Below are positions 32,196 through 47,100 of a stretch of 64,000 nt of DNA, piece by piece. Positions within the stretch are counted from its first letter, which is position 1. Each line of letters starts with the position of its first letter. Under the pieces are notes generated by a model. That model saw only the letters and a list, made by a program, of their open reading frames with translations. It searched no databases and had not been told where the DNA came from. The stretch is from NCBI RefSeq assembly GCF_963678975.1, contig NC_089274.1, forward strand, positions 918,001-982,000, given 5' to 3'. The DNA comes from Dysidea avara (Eukaryota > Porifera > Demospongiae > Dictyoceratida > Dysideidae). Position numbers and translations under genes: made by a program.

Positions 32196-35100
32196 TTATT
32201 CTATTTGTTTTGAGGATTCTTGTGGTAGCTGGTTAGTGTCCTTATCTAGTAGAGATCCAATGTATTGTGGGATATCCACACCTCCAATGTCTTTTAGTAT
32301 ATCTAGAGTGGGTGGGACCGAGTGAGCCACACCCCTGATAAAATCTGCAGTAGCATTCTTCCCTGAACCATTCCCGCCATCCCAAACAACAACCTGAGGC
32401 AGTTGAGTTCACAACATTAACACTACAGGACAAAATACCTTATCAAATTTGATGTTGGAAATTGCCTTGGCTGTCTGCTCGGACAAGTGATCGAGATGAT
32501 CAAGCATTAATAGTTTAAAGGCTGCTTGAGGATCGCTATTACATTGAGCAAGTATTTGACCCAAGCCATCAGCCTTCGCCTTCAACCGAGAAAACTCTCC
32601 CCTGTAATCATGTGATCACTTGTAAGCCATAAAAGATGTAGTGCTTACTTGGCAATTGCATCTTGTTCAAGGAAGGTAGCTTGTGCCACACCTTCTGCTC
32701 TAATCTTGGCCTGTTCTCTTTCTGCTTCAGCATCAACGATGATTTGACGTTTCATAGCAAGAGCTGGTGCCTCTAACTCTGCTCGCTTTTCGGCTTCAAT
32801 CTAAACCACATCAAATGATACTACTCAATGTAGGAAACATACTAGCTGGGCTTATGATCAGTCATAATGGATTGTACTGAATGGAATTAGAAATGTTATG
32901 ATACACAAGATTACCACCTTTTCTGCCAGAGCTAGAGCTGCTTTAGCTTGTGCCAAATTCTCAGCCTCTTGAACAGCAGCTTTAGCTTGACGCTCTCTAG
33001 TCTCAGCTGCCTGGAAGAACTCAGCTCTCTTAATTTGTAACATTGAGTTAGATTCCGCCACTACACATAACAGTAGACAATTGGTCACTTCACAAGGAAT
33101 ACATTACACCTTGGGTTTCAGCTTGGTTCTCTCCAGATATTGCCTCAGCCCTCAAAGCAGCAACTTGCACAGTTGAATCTCTCTCTGCCTGTTTCATTCC
33201 GATGACTTGATCCTTCTCTGCTTCTGCTACTTGAATCTGTTAAGAGACAGAGAGAGGAATAAGTATATCTTGTATTGGTCATTTTACCTTCATTCCTTGT
33301 TCAGCTTTAGCTACTCCAATAGCTCCTAATTTATCTCTCTGAGAAACATCTACCCTATAATGGTCACATGTATTTAAGGTGGGTGTGGCATGTATACAGT
33401 TATATACAGTTTCAAGGGTCTTTAAAAAATTGTGAATACAAATAGTGTTCATGAGTTTGTGAAAGAACAAAAGTACTAGTAAATGAGGTGTTTCAATAGA
33501 GTGTAAGCAGCACCATTTATGAAAACAAAATTGGTAAAAATTACAACCCCTAAAAATGTATAAAGTTACCTAGCTTGGTTGATGGCTTCAGAGGCAGCCT
33601 TTTGTCCAAGTGCCTCAATGAATCCTGACTCATCCGTGATGTCTCGAATGTTGACATTAATAAGAATTAATCCAATCTTTTGTAATTCAATTCCAACTTG
33701 CTATAGTACAATAAATAATAATTGCAGTTACTAGTACACAAACTTACCCTCTCAATTTCATGCACAAACTTTTCTCTGTTACGAGTAATCTCCTGAATTT
33801 CCATCGATGCTACCACCTATGAATAGATCACTTAAGTCCTTTCAAAAACAGCCTTTAACACAAAAGTATCCTGATCTACTATTTACTGGGCAGACCAGAC
33901 GTGGGGCAAATAACGCCTCAAGGAAAATTATACACATACACATGATTACAGTACATTAGTTATATGTCTAGTAATTGATTAGTAAATACGTCAATGTTTT
34001 CCGACTCAATCACTGAAGTTGTCAAGTTGTTCCACTCAACGATTGTTCGTGGGGAAAGGAGTGCTGATAGTAACTGTTTCGTGTACCTGGATGGTTAAAG
34101 TGGCTAGGATGGTGGTGTCTAGTTGAACATTGTGTGGTAAAGAAGTATGATGATTGTGATAGGCCAGACAAGTTGTGGATTCAATTATAAAAAGTTTGCA
34201 GTCTGCTAATCTTACGTCTTGATTCAAGGGTGGTCCAGTTTAAAGTACTATCAACAACCTCTGGCTAATAAAAGACTCATGATAAATCACATCTCAATTA
34301 CTCCAGTTAAAATTTCACTTATGATCAATTAATCAAATTGTGTAACTTTGTAGGTCAAAGCAATTATCACAGAATTCCAACATGATGATAACAAGTTTGG
34401 TCAGTACTAAACTATTGAAATCAGATGAAAGCTTCGCTACCTTTGATGCTTATGATCAGATTTGAATTTTAACAGACACCATATATGGCAAGCTATGGTC
34501 ACACACATCATGATTAGCAAGTGGTTCACAATACCCAACACTTCAGTGTGCGGGTTGATAAATCTTTTGATTGGCAAGCGATTTATAGCGATACACTCCT
34601 GAGTGTCAGTGATACACTCCTGAGTGTCAGTGATACACTCCTGAGTGTCAGTGATACACTCCTGAGTGTCAGTGATACACTCCTGAGTGTCAGTGATACA
34701 CTCCTGAGTGTCAGTGATACACTCCTGAGTGTCAGTGATACACTCCTGAGTGTCAGTGATACACTCCTGAGTGTCAGTGATACACTCCTGAGTGTCAGTG
34801 ATACACTCCTGAGTGTCAGTGATACACTCCTGGATGTTGTACACACACAATGATTCAGTACTAGGAGACCATTATTGATTTGTTGATGTTTAGCTGTCCA
34901 AATAATCACTTGTGTCACATGGTGGCTAGTATAGCATGACACAGTGGCCATTTTGTTAAAGTTGCTGCACTACAGTTACTATGGATGGTAGCAAGAGTTA
35001 ATAATATGGAGATGACAGTATCTGACATCATATAGTCCTGTAATAGATAATTGCGTAGAAGTTAAATGGCTTCTTTTCCACATAAGGTATACATTTCTAG

Positions 35101-38100
35101 TATTTGTTTGCTTCCTTATCACCCGCACGAGGATGTTTGAGAATATTATCCTACTGAACCAGCAAATCATTGAAGACTGAACAAGAATATAATGAACAGT
35201 GCTCCTTCAATTACAAAACGCTCGAAGGCAGGTTTTGCTTGTTAAAATAACACATACTGTTGTGTCTGGGATCTTTGTGGTTACATATGAGTCAGTCTAC
35301 CTTACACCGAAAAGAAGACATTTAACTTCTGCACAATCATCTATTACAGGCATATACAATGTTTCTCGGGTATTTGCATTTAGCAGATCAGCTTCTCCAC
35401 TCTTGATGGTAGTAATGGTATTCACACTGTAAGAATTTCCTTGAAGTATAAACCACAAATGATTGATAACATAGCAAAAACTTTTGAAGCAGCACATATC
35501 ACTGGCCATACTATCCGTGAAGCTCATAAGTGCTTACTATTCATGATCTCTATAACTGACTCACACACAAAAGCCATCACTGCTCACACAAATACAGCAA
35601 CATGACAAGAGGGGTTGTTAGTGTATTTGATGATACAGTGGAACCTCTCTTAACGGTCACCTGAATTGGGCAGTCACCTCAACATAGCAGCCATGTGACT
35701 ACGGTCCCGACCAATTCCCAATCAGTTTGTACAGAAATAGCTTGCATTAAGCGGTCACCTCTATAACACGTATAACAGCCAGCTTTAGTAGTCCCAAACA
35801 GCACTTCGCTACACAATAGGCCTCTCACAAAGCGGCCAGTTAATTACATCCATTATGGTGAGTAAGCTAGCTGCACTACTTTATACTTCTGTAATACGGA
35901 AAAGTTATAAACTCAGTATAGAAAAGCTCATGGCCACTCCATGACTTTGCCTCTTAGTGTGATTCTAATTAAAGCTCACCTTACTATCTTGATCCTGGAT
36001 TTGCAATTGTGTAGTTAACAGTTCTGGGGTCGCCGGGTTTTATTTATCTTAGAGTAATAAAATTGGTATATTTTCAAAAAGATAAGGATGTTGGATTGTT
36101 AATTTGGGGAGATATTTTGAATGGTAAAAAGTTTCCCAGTTGATTGACAATATTAGTCGGGGGTTGTTTATATTTGTTATTTAGTATTGCCCATTGAGTG
36201 GTTTATTTATTTTAAATATAAATCAATGAATCCAAAATGGACAATCAAAGATTATCCAGTTACTCCGACTTCACATATTGTATTAACTTTGGGACTATCA
36301 AATTCAATAGTTTTGGGTGCAACAATATTGGGGATTGGGGTGTTTAAGGGTGATTTTTTGAGCCTTTTAATGTCGGGAGGGGCACCACTTATATTAGGTC
36401 CTGTTTTGAAACTGCTAGTTATTTGACATGAATAATTTCTTTAGGAGTTCGTTTGGCAGCAAATATTTGTGCTGGGCATTTGCTTTTGAGTATCATTTGT
36501 ATTATTTGTGAATAAATTTATTAAGTATGGGCTGATATTCTCTTGAATTGGATATCCTGGTTATTAATATAAATAACATAATTTTTCTCTGAATCGGAAA
36601 ATAAAGTCCATACATAAATAAATATACAACTATCAGCCCCACCCCTCCCCCCCTACTAATAAAGAAAATAACATTTTACAATTTAATTTTTTAAATTCTA
36701 TAATTAATAGTAGAGGCAAGACTCGAACTTGCACCTTTAGACAATGACTCTAATGACCTACCATTAGTCGACTCTACAAACGAATGGCAAATTCTATTCT
36801 ATTCAATTGAATAGAATTTGCCATTCAATGAATACAAAAATTGACACTTTGTATCCATTTTTGTATTCAGAGTGGCAAATTAAATTTTCAATTTAGTTTG
36901 CCATTATTCATGTAATTAGCCAAATCTCCAATTAATTGTTTAACTTTCAGGATTACCCAGGCACAAGGACTAACTGTATGTCCCAGTGAAAGCTACTTAA
37001 CCAATAGTCCTTATTACATATTTCCTTTTGTAAATTGTTAAGAAGTGCATACACATACCTAGCTAGCTACTACACTGCTGTTAATGTAGCTTATTAGACT
37101 TAAGTTATTAACATTACTGCATGAATATTATAGGGACTAAAACTAAACGATGACAAACTGACTTAATGCATTGCTTCAGCCGCAGTATCTTCTTTACCTC
37201 TTCTCTGCCTGTATACAGCTTTATGCCAGTCGTACTTCATATAGCTTTAGTCTTCCCACCCTATCCATCCAGTGACCCTTTGCTCGTTTTTCATTAGACG
37301 TCTAATAAAACAATTACTCTATTATCTAGTACTGTCTTCCACTATGAATTAAGTCTCACCAAAATTGCCTCAACTTGTGACCACTCAAATCTCAAAATGT
37401 GATCATGTGATGCTATGCATTATATAGAAGTTGACAAAGCAATCTTTGTAAACTGGATTATATAGGTGAGCTTTCATGATATCAAAAGTACCGCAAGTTG
37501 CTCAAAAAAGAAAAAACTATGTATTTTAGATGCTGCAGTTTACCAGGCTCACTGCCCGGACAGGCCTGGTTTAGCTCTGTCCCTGCAACATGTGGCCATG
37601 ATGTTGGCTTTTGGAATTGCTATTGGCTGCTTTGGTCTGGTGATGTTGTGAATCAACTTTTGCATGTTAGGCCATAAAAGAATTCAAGTGAACTGTGTGG
37701 GTCTTTCCATCTATTAGGTGAGGTGTTGTAGTGGTCTCGGCACTTGTGCAATGTTGTACAAAACCACAGTCAGTGCAATGTATTGTATATTACACTGTGG
37801 TCAATGTGATATAAGTTATAACACTTGTTGTGGTACTTGTTGTGGTCTGCAAAACTGCAAACAGTGTGTTGTAAGTTATAATGTAATATTTTCACACTTC
37901 AGATCAAAGGAGTTGCCTGGGCTACATTTCGTATGTAGCCCAGCTAGCCAGGCTACATATGAAATGTAGACCGGGCTACAACTGGGCAGCAATTATATAG
38001 AACTTGAGGCTGAAATGGATTGTGGGGATCGATTGATACTCACGTGATTACGATGTATGACTTGGATTTCGCCATGAAAACAACTCAGACAGAGAGCGTT

Positions 38101-41100
38101 TTGTTATCCTTGCCATCCTACGAGTTGAAAAATGTTGGGCTAAGGTGAGAACTACTGTAGTGCTATAGCTTATTCACCGATTATTTCCGCACGTTTTCGA
38201 ATACAGACACACCCCCATCACGAAGCTACCAGCACTGATTAAAACATTAAACTCGTGTAACCAAAATTCTCTGTGATATTTGTAGGATATGTTCATTCAT
38301 TGTAGCCGAACATAACCAGAACGTACTAGTTTGCTGACCCATAATCGAAAATTTTAGGTATACATATATAACATATCCAGTGGCTGCTCTCGTATTGGCT
38401 TGGGCAATTGATCGCCCTGTTAGGCTATCAGCCTGATAAGCGTTACATATTAGCTGTAACACAGGGCATTTGGGCTTTGCCTGATATGTATGCCTTCTGC
38501 CCTCAGGTAGTCAGGCATACATATCAGGCAAAGCCCTCATTCCCGTGTTACAACTGTTACATGTACTCACTACGGTCTGCAGCAGTGCCATATACAATTT
38601 ATAGCACTGGAGGCTATTAATAGTTACATTATAACATACAGAAGTTGATCAGTGGATAACCTTAACAAGGCAGCCATATTTGATCATTATAGCAATTACT
38701 TATAACAAATACATCATTAACTACACCATAAAATAGTTTTCCTTGAATGACTTATTAATGAAATTCTTAACCAACACAATCTCACGTAGTTACCTTTACA
38801 ATAAACATCGTTTACAAAACAAGTTAATGGACTGATGCAGTCATTTCGGTTTGCAGGCGACTACCATTGAACGTGTTACCAAAACTATCATTGTATAAAC
38901 ATTGTATAAACATTGATCAACTAATGGAATGAACAACGATAAAAGACACTAGATTGGTGATGATGGTGTGAGCTACAACGTGATGACAATCGGTGGCTTT
39001 GGTTGTTACAAACAAGAACAACACAGTATAATAAAACATCATACAGTACAGTAGTAGGTTTGGGCTTTCTTGCCACAAAATATCACCTAGAAAAGAGCCA
39101 CACTTTTCCCTTCATGACAGCTTGTCAGTATTGGTTAGGCATGACCAAGCCCATAAATGTCTTCAGACCATTTCAATAAGTTTCTATACAATTTTAATTA
39201 AATTAAGTTTCTACTCTACTGACTGCCAGCCAAGCTGACAATGGATAAGGCTGCAGGCTTGGTTTCTCCAACGTTCCACATCACTTCATCCAGGGATTTT
39301 TCTAGAAAATAAATTCGGTGGGGGGGGGGGGGGGGGGGGGGGGGGAATCCGAGTTTTTCAGAAATTGAGGGGGGGCAGAACTTAAATTAGGCTAAATTTG
39401 TTTTATTGTAGCTAGCTAGCCATCGACTAAATTTTATGATTTCAAATCAATTTATCATTGGGCTGGTTGAGGCAGAGTTCAGGGGGGGGCTAAATGCCCC
39501 TTTGCTCCCCCCCCCCCCCCTAGAAAAATCCCTGACTTCATCCCAAGACGTGCCTGTTCACCAACTTCAGTACGTATATTACATGTATCCTGGACTTACC
39601 TTTGCGTTCCAGTTCTACCATAAAGTCGGGTTGTTAAGTGCATGCGCTTAAAATTTTTGGAGAAAACATTTTGTAAAAATCACACTATCTGTTAGGCACA
39701 TACGCCTAATAAATAATTATGGCGAGTGTAACACGGAATCACTATGTTGTAATTGTGTAGTTAATAGTTTGTGCTGGTCACCACACCAGTGTATAAGGAA
39801 ATCAGACTCCATTTCTGGGTGAAATCCTTTGTGATAAACAAGATTATCACTATCCAGATGGCTGATTTGCTGTATACATAGCGAAGGGAGACCTCAAGGG
39901 AGATGCAAGCACTTGAGGAGACATTAATTTTCAGTACTTTCAGCTTTTCTTCCCGTGTGTAACTTTGTTGTCGCATTTGGCCATGTGCGCTTATCAGCTA
40001 TGGTTAATCACAAGAAATGTGTACGTACTTAACAAATAATATGTGCTTAATAGACACATGCGCTTAACAACCTGACTCTACGGCATTCACTGACAATGAA
40101 ATGTGTTAATTCATGATACACTGTAGCTGTGGCTGGGTTGATTAGCTATCATGCTAAATGTCCATATATTCTTTAGCAGCTGGAATGATTGTGTGTTATA
40201 AAAGGAAACAACAAGTAGAAGTCGGACTAGAGATCAAAGAAAAAAAAAAGGGGAATAATTAAGAAGTTATGAAATCTGACCTAAGAGCCCTGCAGAAATA
40301 CTTACACCCTGATCACACTACCTTCTAACCAGGATTGAGCACGGCACAGCTCGAAACAGATTGCAACGTGAATCAATTGAGCCGTGCCAGACCCGGTCCA
40401 GCACGGCACGACAAGAAGAGTATGGGTTGGCCCAGGATAGGATACAGTGTGAATGCACTGGGCCAACTAAGGCAAACAATACAACTTGCTTCTGTTCGCC
40501 ACATAGCAAGTATACTCTATGCTCTAAAACAGCTCTTCAAAATGGCTATGATGTACCGTAGTTCTAGTAGACTTTGTGACAGTTAAGCTTGAACGACACG
40601 TTAACATTCCTGGTGAAAGGAGCACCCACTAGCTTGAACATGACAGCTATAACATTGTACAACTTGGTTCTACGCTTCCTCGCTACAATTCTAGTGCCTT
40701 TTATTAAGCGCCTAAATAATTGAAAGCTATTATTCGGCACTTGCACTATCGAGCTCGCATCAGATGCAGTAGCGTGAACAAGGGCCAACCCGAGTTCAAT
40801 AACCCGAGTTCAATAACCCGAGTTCAATAACCCGAGTTCAATAACCCGAGTTCAATAACCCGAGTTCAATAACCCGAGTTCAATAACCCGAGTTGAAAAC
40901 ATCCTGGCTAACCCGGAATAGTGTGAATGGGCTGTAATGGACAAATAATCTCCTAATTCAGTCATGGGTATAGACAGAAGTATAGGCATAAATGTCCATT
41001 AGAAAATGGTACACATAATATGCTTTGATCTTTGGGAGACAATGAGGTCTTTAACATCCACTAAGAGACCTGCTAGCAGGTTCTTAAAATGGTTAGAAAC

Positions 41101-44100
41101 CTGCTAGCAGAAAAGACCTCAAGCATTGCAAATCTCACTTTCGATCATTGATTTGCTAGGATAACAGCCTGCAGTGGGTGTAGTCACCAAAAGTCAACAC
41201 GAGTTTGACCATTCCATTCTTTTTATAAGCACACCTAAAACAATTCCATCATGGGAGGTACCACTTAGTGTTGTAGCTATGTTTGTCAGGATGAATGGAG
41301 AAGTACAGCAATATCACAGGAAAATTCTGTTTAGCGCCTATCTGTTTTCTACAGTGTTATAAGCACATTTCGTCTTCAATTAAACTGTAGAAGCACTTTA
41401 CCAGAGACCTAGATGGGTGAGCTTCTTTGTAGAATGGTTATTTGTGTTATTTGTAATGTGAGTGTGGTCCATACGCTAAATCAAGCCTGGTCTTTATACT
41501 GCTGTTGTGCCATAAATACAACAACTCATCGTCATCATAATCACTCAAGCCAACTGTTACATTAATTCACCTGTTCTTCACACTGCCACAGCAAGTGCAA
41601 TGGTAGCAACTGGTCAGCTTCCTTATCGAGACAATTAACTTCACTAGTGTCAGTCTTCAGGAAGTAGTGATGAGGTGCTAGCTTCTCAGCTCTTTGACAA
41701 AAAGATGTTCTACCTTCCACACTCATGTTAAGTTTGCGTGACAATTTTAAAATGACATCTAATCCAATCCCACAATGACCCCACCTATGTGCCAATATAA
41801 AATGTTTTCATTTTCTAAGTCAGTTAGAGACCACGCCCTCATATCTTTGTGTTTTAATACCTCGGCTTAATTCCATAAAGATCCTTGTCCTAGGTCTCTA
41901 ACCTACACTTAGTATATCTGCAGGTATAGACAACCTCTCCTGTTTTGCAACTTTTGTTGATCCCTAATCCAACTTCTACTTGTATAATTAAGTGTAACCT
42001 TACAAAAATTGTTGATCGCTACAGTTCTCATGTCACTCCTAGAATGGAACCAAAACTTCAGGAGTTCCTACAACTCTGGTCAACATCAAAACTACTCAAG
42101 TATTATGGAAAGTGCTACCACCTGAATGTTATGACACTGTCTGTAACAGCATTGATAGGTCTACTAAGTCTCAAATATCATTAACAAGCTCCAGTGATCT
42201 ATTACACATGTTGGTTGTTACATTTTTTTTGTCTCAAACTTTATCACCCAGCAGAGTGAACTTTGTCTCTATACATATGCCAGAGAAGGGCAAATGCAAA
42301 GTAAGCACTATCAAAAAGATTTCGTGTTAATTGTATAACTTACATTCCTTTAATTGCAGAAAATAAAACTAGTGTTGTAGACTGTAAGGCACCCTGGAGC
42401 CATTTTCCCTTGTGGATGTTTGTCTTCTATTGTGTATAGTGAGCTCCTAATCACGTGAGTAAGTCTCCAATGGATTATATAAAACCATTGGGGTTGATTA
42501 CACCATTGGATTAATTTAGCAAAGAAATGCTTTCGATTGGCACATACACTTTAGCATATCTTCCCAAAATTGGTTCTCTGTACATCACGTGAATGCGTTG
42601 GACCTCCTCCACATATATGAGCTACTATGCAATACTATGATTACCATGGCTACTGAATATAACAGGCTTGAGAAACTAGTGTTTTTTAATGCCATTAACC
42701 ATGCTACAGGTGTACATGTGATGTACTTGAATCCTACATCGCTCATCACATGTGGTAGTTAATCAACATCATTACATCACTACTTTTCAAATTGAAATTA
42801 CTCGGAATTGTAAATTGTTATGTATGTATTCCCTGCGAGTTCAAAACTATGAAAAACAGAAAACCACAATTCTATTGGACACAATGGAGGAGTACACACA
42901 TGTTATCACTAGTCAATGGTTGTCATAGCAGCTACCAGTAAACATGGTGTCAATTACATAACCAAGTAACGAGAGAGATGGAATTTGAACAAGCAGTGAA
43001 AAGCTTTTACTTGTGGCATGTGATAAAAAATGAAGTTCTGTGTCAAATCCCTTCTTACCCTCACAACATCAACTTGTTTCAAGTAGCACCAAAGCATTTC
43101 TGTGCTCCTCTGAGTTCACCTTTTATTTATTAAGGCTTAATTTACCTTTATAGCACAAGTGCTGAAGGTATGTAACTAGTCCTACAGCCTGTTTAAAGTT
43201 GTTACAAAAAGTATGTTTGAAAGGTGGAGACAGGAGAAAAATCCTTGACTGGACCTGAGCAGCCTCGAACCTGCAGCCATCCGATTAATGCTTGAACGCC
43301 TACAGGAGTCTGCCAGACGGTCAGGATGTTTTCTCCTTGTCAATTTCATGTATATGTATCCAAGCTAGGAACTCTAGAGAGTGACTTATTATCTCAAAGT
43401 GCCCCATGTGGAACCTGGTCTAGTCTTGCACTGTCAGACTACAGATGCCCTGAGCTTTTTTCAGGATGATAATGGAACACCTGGTTAACTTTCATCATGC
43501 CATGTCATGTTGCGGGTTAGCGAATTCCTTATGGAGTTTCACTGGTTAAATGGAGTTAATCTGCGGGTATCACACTCGGGTCTCAGGCACATATGTATAA
43601 ATGCCTGCTGTCATCACATGCATGAAATTTGGCACAGCTTTATTGACAACGAGGTCAGGATCAGTCTTCTGAAACTGCTTTTGTGACTATATACCGAGTA
43701 TGTGTCTCGAGGCTATGATGACTCTTACATCAACCCAATAGGTGGTACTCTGTCTCGATGATGAGACCATGCAGAGACTGATTGTTGGTGCGGCGGACCA
43801 TCTCTGGGACACGGCTTCCAGTGAACCATCATCTCAACAGCAACAACCATCTACCTCTACTTCGACAAACTCAGGTCCGGCGAACTCAAGCAGTAAGTGT
43901 CACTTTGTCACATTCATCGTGTCCTAGCAACACTGTAGTATCAGTGCTTGCACCTAAAGGTTCAATCAGCGGATGGGTTAATGTCGCTGGAAGCACTTTA
44001 ATGGAGGCAGTCGAGGTGGCTTTCTTTCTCTTCTTATTAGTGCTCCCCTTGGTCTTTCGAGGGGAATCCCACGAAAGGAGAGAACCACAGGAACTCCACC

Positions 44101-47100
44101 TTGACATTCAATAATCTGCCAGCTGGGGCAAATGGATGGCGTAAGCATGGCAGCTAGGCTGTAAGCACACAGCAACCCTCCATCAATAAACATGGCATGT
44201 TGGAGCAGTTAAGAGTACCCTCATTCCCCTATACTGGCAAAGGCAGGAAGCACAGGCTCATCAGGAGAGGAGTGGTGTCACAAGAAGTCGTGCACTAGCA
44301 TCAAGCACAGCCCACAGTAGCACACAGTGGGAGCAGCAAGTAATAGCATGCCTCGCTGTAGCACACAGCGACTTGGTAATCAACACCGTCACTAGCCCAC
44401 AGTGATGGCAGGATAATTAATGGCAATCTACTGGATTGGTCACTCTCAATGCTAATGATTCACTGTAGCACACAGGAATGGCTGGAAACAATCAGCACTG
44501 TTCTTGACAACCAATGTAACACATAGCAACTACAATTTAAACCTAGAGGGCAGTGCACAAAACTGTAGCCAAGAGTAGCATGGCAACAGACCATGAGAGC
44601 ACACCATGGCAGTATAAAAGTGGGGCAGCATGGACATGGGGCAGCATGGACATGCACCAGTTGGTCTGGTTAATATGTATGCTGTATGCCTAGCCAGAGC
44701 CAGCATACAGTGTTGGCAGACTTGTTTATTATTTATGTAATTACATACCACAGGTCACCACAACCTGGGAGGAATGCCCTCTTCAGCCCAGCTCTAGCAA
44801 CAGGTCTACATGTGATGCCTACAGCTAGCACGGCAAACACTTCAGATAGTGGGAACTCAGGAACTACACTCAACCAACAGGCAAATAACAATGCTAACGT
44901 GTGAACCATCACTGGTGCAATCAAAACTGGTCAAACTTGACAGTAGCAGTTGCTCAACAGGGGGCAGTGGGCCATCTCCAAGCAACAAGCATGTATTGGT
45001 ATCACTCAGCCTCCCAACGCTGGCTCAGAAGATGATTGACCGGATCAAGGCAGGGGAGTACATTGACTCTAATGAGCTCCCTCCTGCCAGAGGCTTGAGT
45101 AAATCTGTGCCACCACACCCTTGAGGGCCAAGTAGTGATGATCCAGGCAGATTACCTAGCAGCTTCACGCAAGTTGATTCCCAACTTTGAGACATGGGCT
45201 CAATGTTTTGCTTTGTATGCTGCAATTAGGATAACTGAGCAGCCATCTCTGGCAGAAGACCTGACGGCCTACTTTTTCTCTGGCCAAGAAATACCCCTGG
45301 CCATCATGGATATTATACGACCAGTCTTTCCGAGAGGAATCAGCGTGGATGCCAGACCAGCTATGGGGAAAAGAGGATGCAAGCCTCTATGCCAGGTACT
45401 TTAATGGCAGCCCAACCGGGTCATCAGAGGAATGCTGTTGGAACTGTCAGACAATGGAACACCCCTCAGCAACGTGCCCCTACAAGCCACAATTCAAGAA
45501 AGCCAAACAAGAGGAATCCAAGGCAGAGCCCTGCAAGAAATATAACTTCAACAAAGGGCAGGTGCAGTTTTGGAGCTAGTTGTCATTATCCCCACAAATG
45601 TTCAGCTTGTGGAGGGGCACATTCTCTCACCTGTTGCTACCGGTTACGACAAGGAGCTAATAGGAAAGAACGAAACAATAAGTAACAAGGCGTGATGCAA
45701 ACTGGCAAACCACTGAAACAAAAGACATGATAATGGCTAATTTGGACTTACGTGATTGCTATGCTATAGTGGCATTGATTTTGTGTCAACTGAATACATT
45801 CATAATATGAATATAATTAATTGGGGATGTACACATTAGCTACTGCGACATGGTACAGATAGTCATTGTGCCACCTGATCATTCTGCAGGTGGCAAGTCA
45901 TACAAGTACACAGCCAAACTCGCTCGACTGGATAAATGTGTAGAAGTACCGGAGCATTCCAGTCACTTATGTACAGTGACGACGCCAGTGAACTTGCACT
46001 TCTGGGAGGAACACTTCAACACCCACGAAGACAGTCAGTTCTCACACCTAATTGTTAAAGGTTTGAAATCAGGTTTTAGAATTGGGTTCGAGAGAAATAC
46101 AATATCCCTACAAAGGGCAAAATCAAACATGGCATCAGCTGAAACCCATCCAGAAGTAGTAGCAGCATACCTGGACCAAGAACTAAAAGCTGGCAGGATA
46201 GCACTAGTTGGGACGGAAGAAGTTGCTCAGCATCTAAACATTCACGTGAGCTCTTTTGGGGTTATACCTAAAAAAGGGAAGTCAAACAGATGGAGGCTAA
46301 TTCTGGATCTGTCGTCACCAGCAGGGTGAAGCGTAAATGACGGAATATCAAAAGAAGGGTGCAGTGAGTACAAGCAGCAGAGGTTCTCAACTTGGGCAAG
46401 GGAGCCCAGATGGGAAAAATGGATACACAGCAGGCCTATTGCAACATCCCGGTGGCCCCAGAAGACAGACCCCTCTTAGGCATGCTGTGGCAGGGAAAGG
46501 TCTACATAGATACACCTTTCGGGCTTCATTCAGCACCGTTGATTTTCTTGGCAGTAGCCGACGCATTAGAATGGATGATGATACAGCAGGGAACATCATG
46601 GGTTGTACACTATTTAGATGACTTCTTCACCTTGGGCCCCAGGGATCCACCAGTCTGCGGAAACAAAATGGAAATTATGGCAGCAGTGTGTAGCAAAGTG
46701 GGCTTACCAGTCGTGCCTTCAAGGACCGTTGGCTCAGCAACAACTATAACATTTCTGGGGATGGGATTGGATTCTGCTAAGGGAGTGATAAGGCAGTGAT
46801 AAGGCTTCCTGAAGAAAAACTACACTCACTCAAAGAATTGCTGCAAAGGTGGCGTACTAATATGGCATGTAGGAAGCGCGAGCTGCTGTCCTTACTAGGC
46901 CTGCTCAACCATGCCTGCAAGGCAGTACGTGCAGGAAGGTCCTTCCTCAGAAGGCTGATAGACGAGTCCACTAAGGCGAAGCGGTTGGAACACTTTATTA
47001 AGCTTAACGAGGAGGCCCGGTCCGATTTAGAATGGTGGCATTGCTTTGTGGAGGATTGGAACAGGGTCTCCATGCTTTCGTCACTAAATAAGCAGCGACC

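Noticed and set aside
34437-34951. Repeat proteins of heptads such as DTLLSVS on several frames
   Set aside because: The 21-bp repeat has a period divisible by three, so it is open on many frames; there is no start context, splice site or homology.
37466-37651. Small frame with a hydrophobic segment (QHVAMMLAFGIAIGCFGLVML)
   Set aside because: Possible membrane peptide, but no signal for splicing or homology, and it lies among repeat fragments in the flotillin intron.
43886-44193. Overlapping open frames near the left end of the DIRS-type element
   Set aside because: Mutually contradictory frames on both strands inside a degenerate element; no conserved motif beyond the gag-like zinc knuckles further right.
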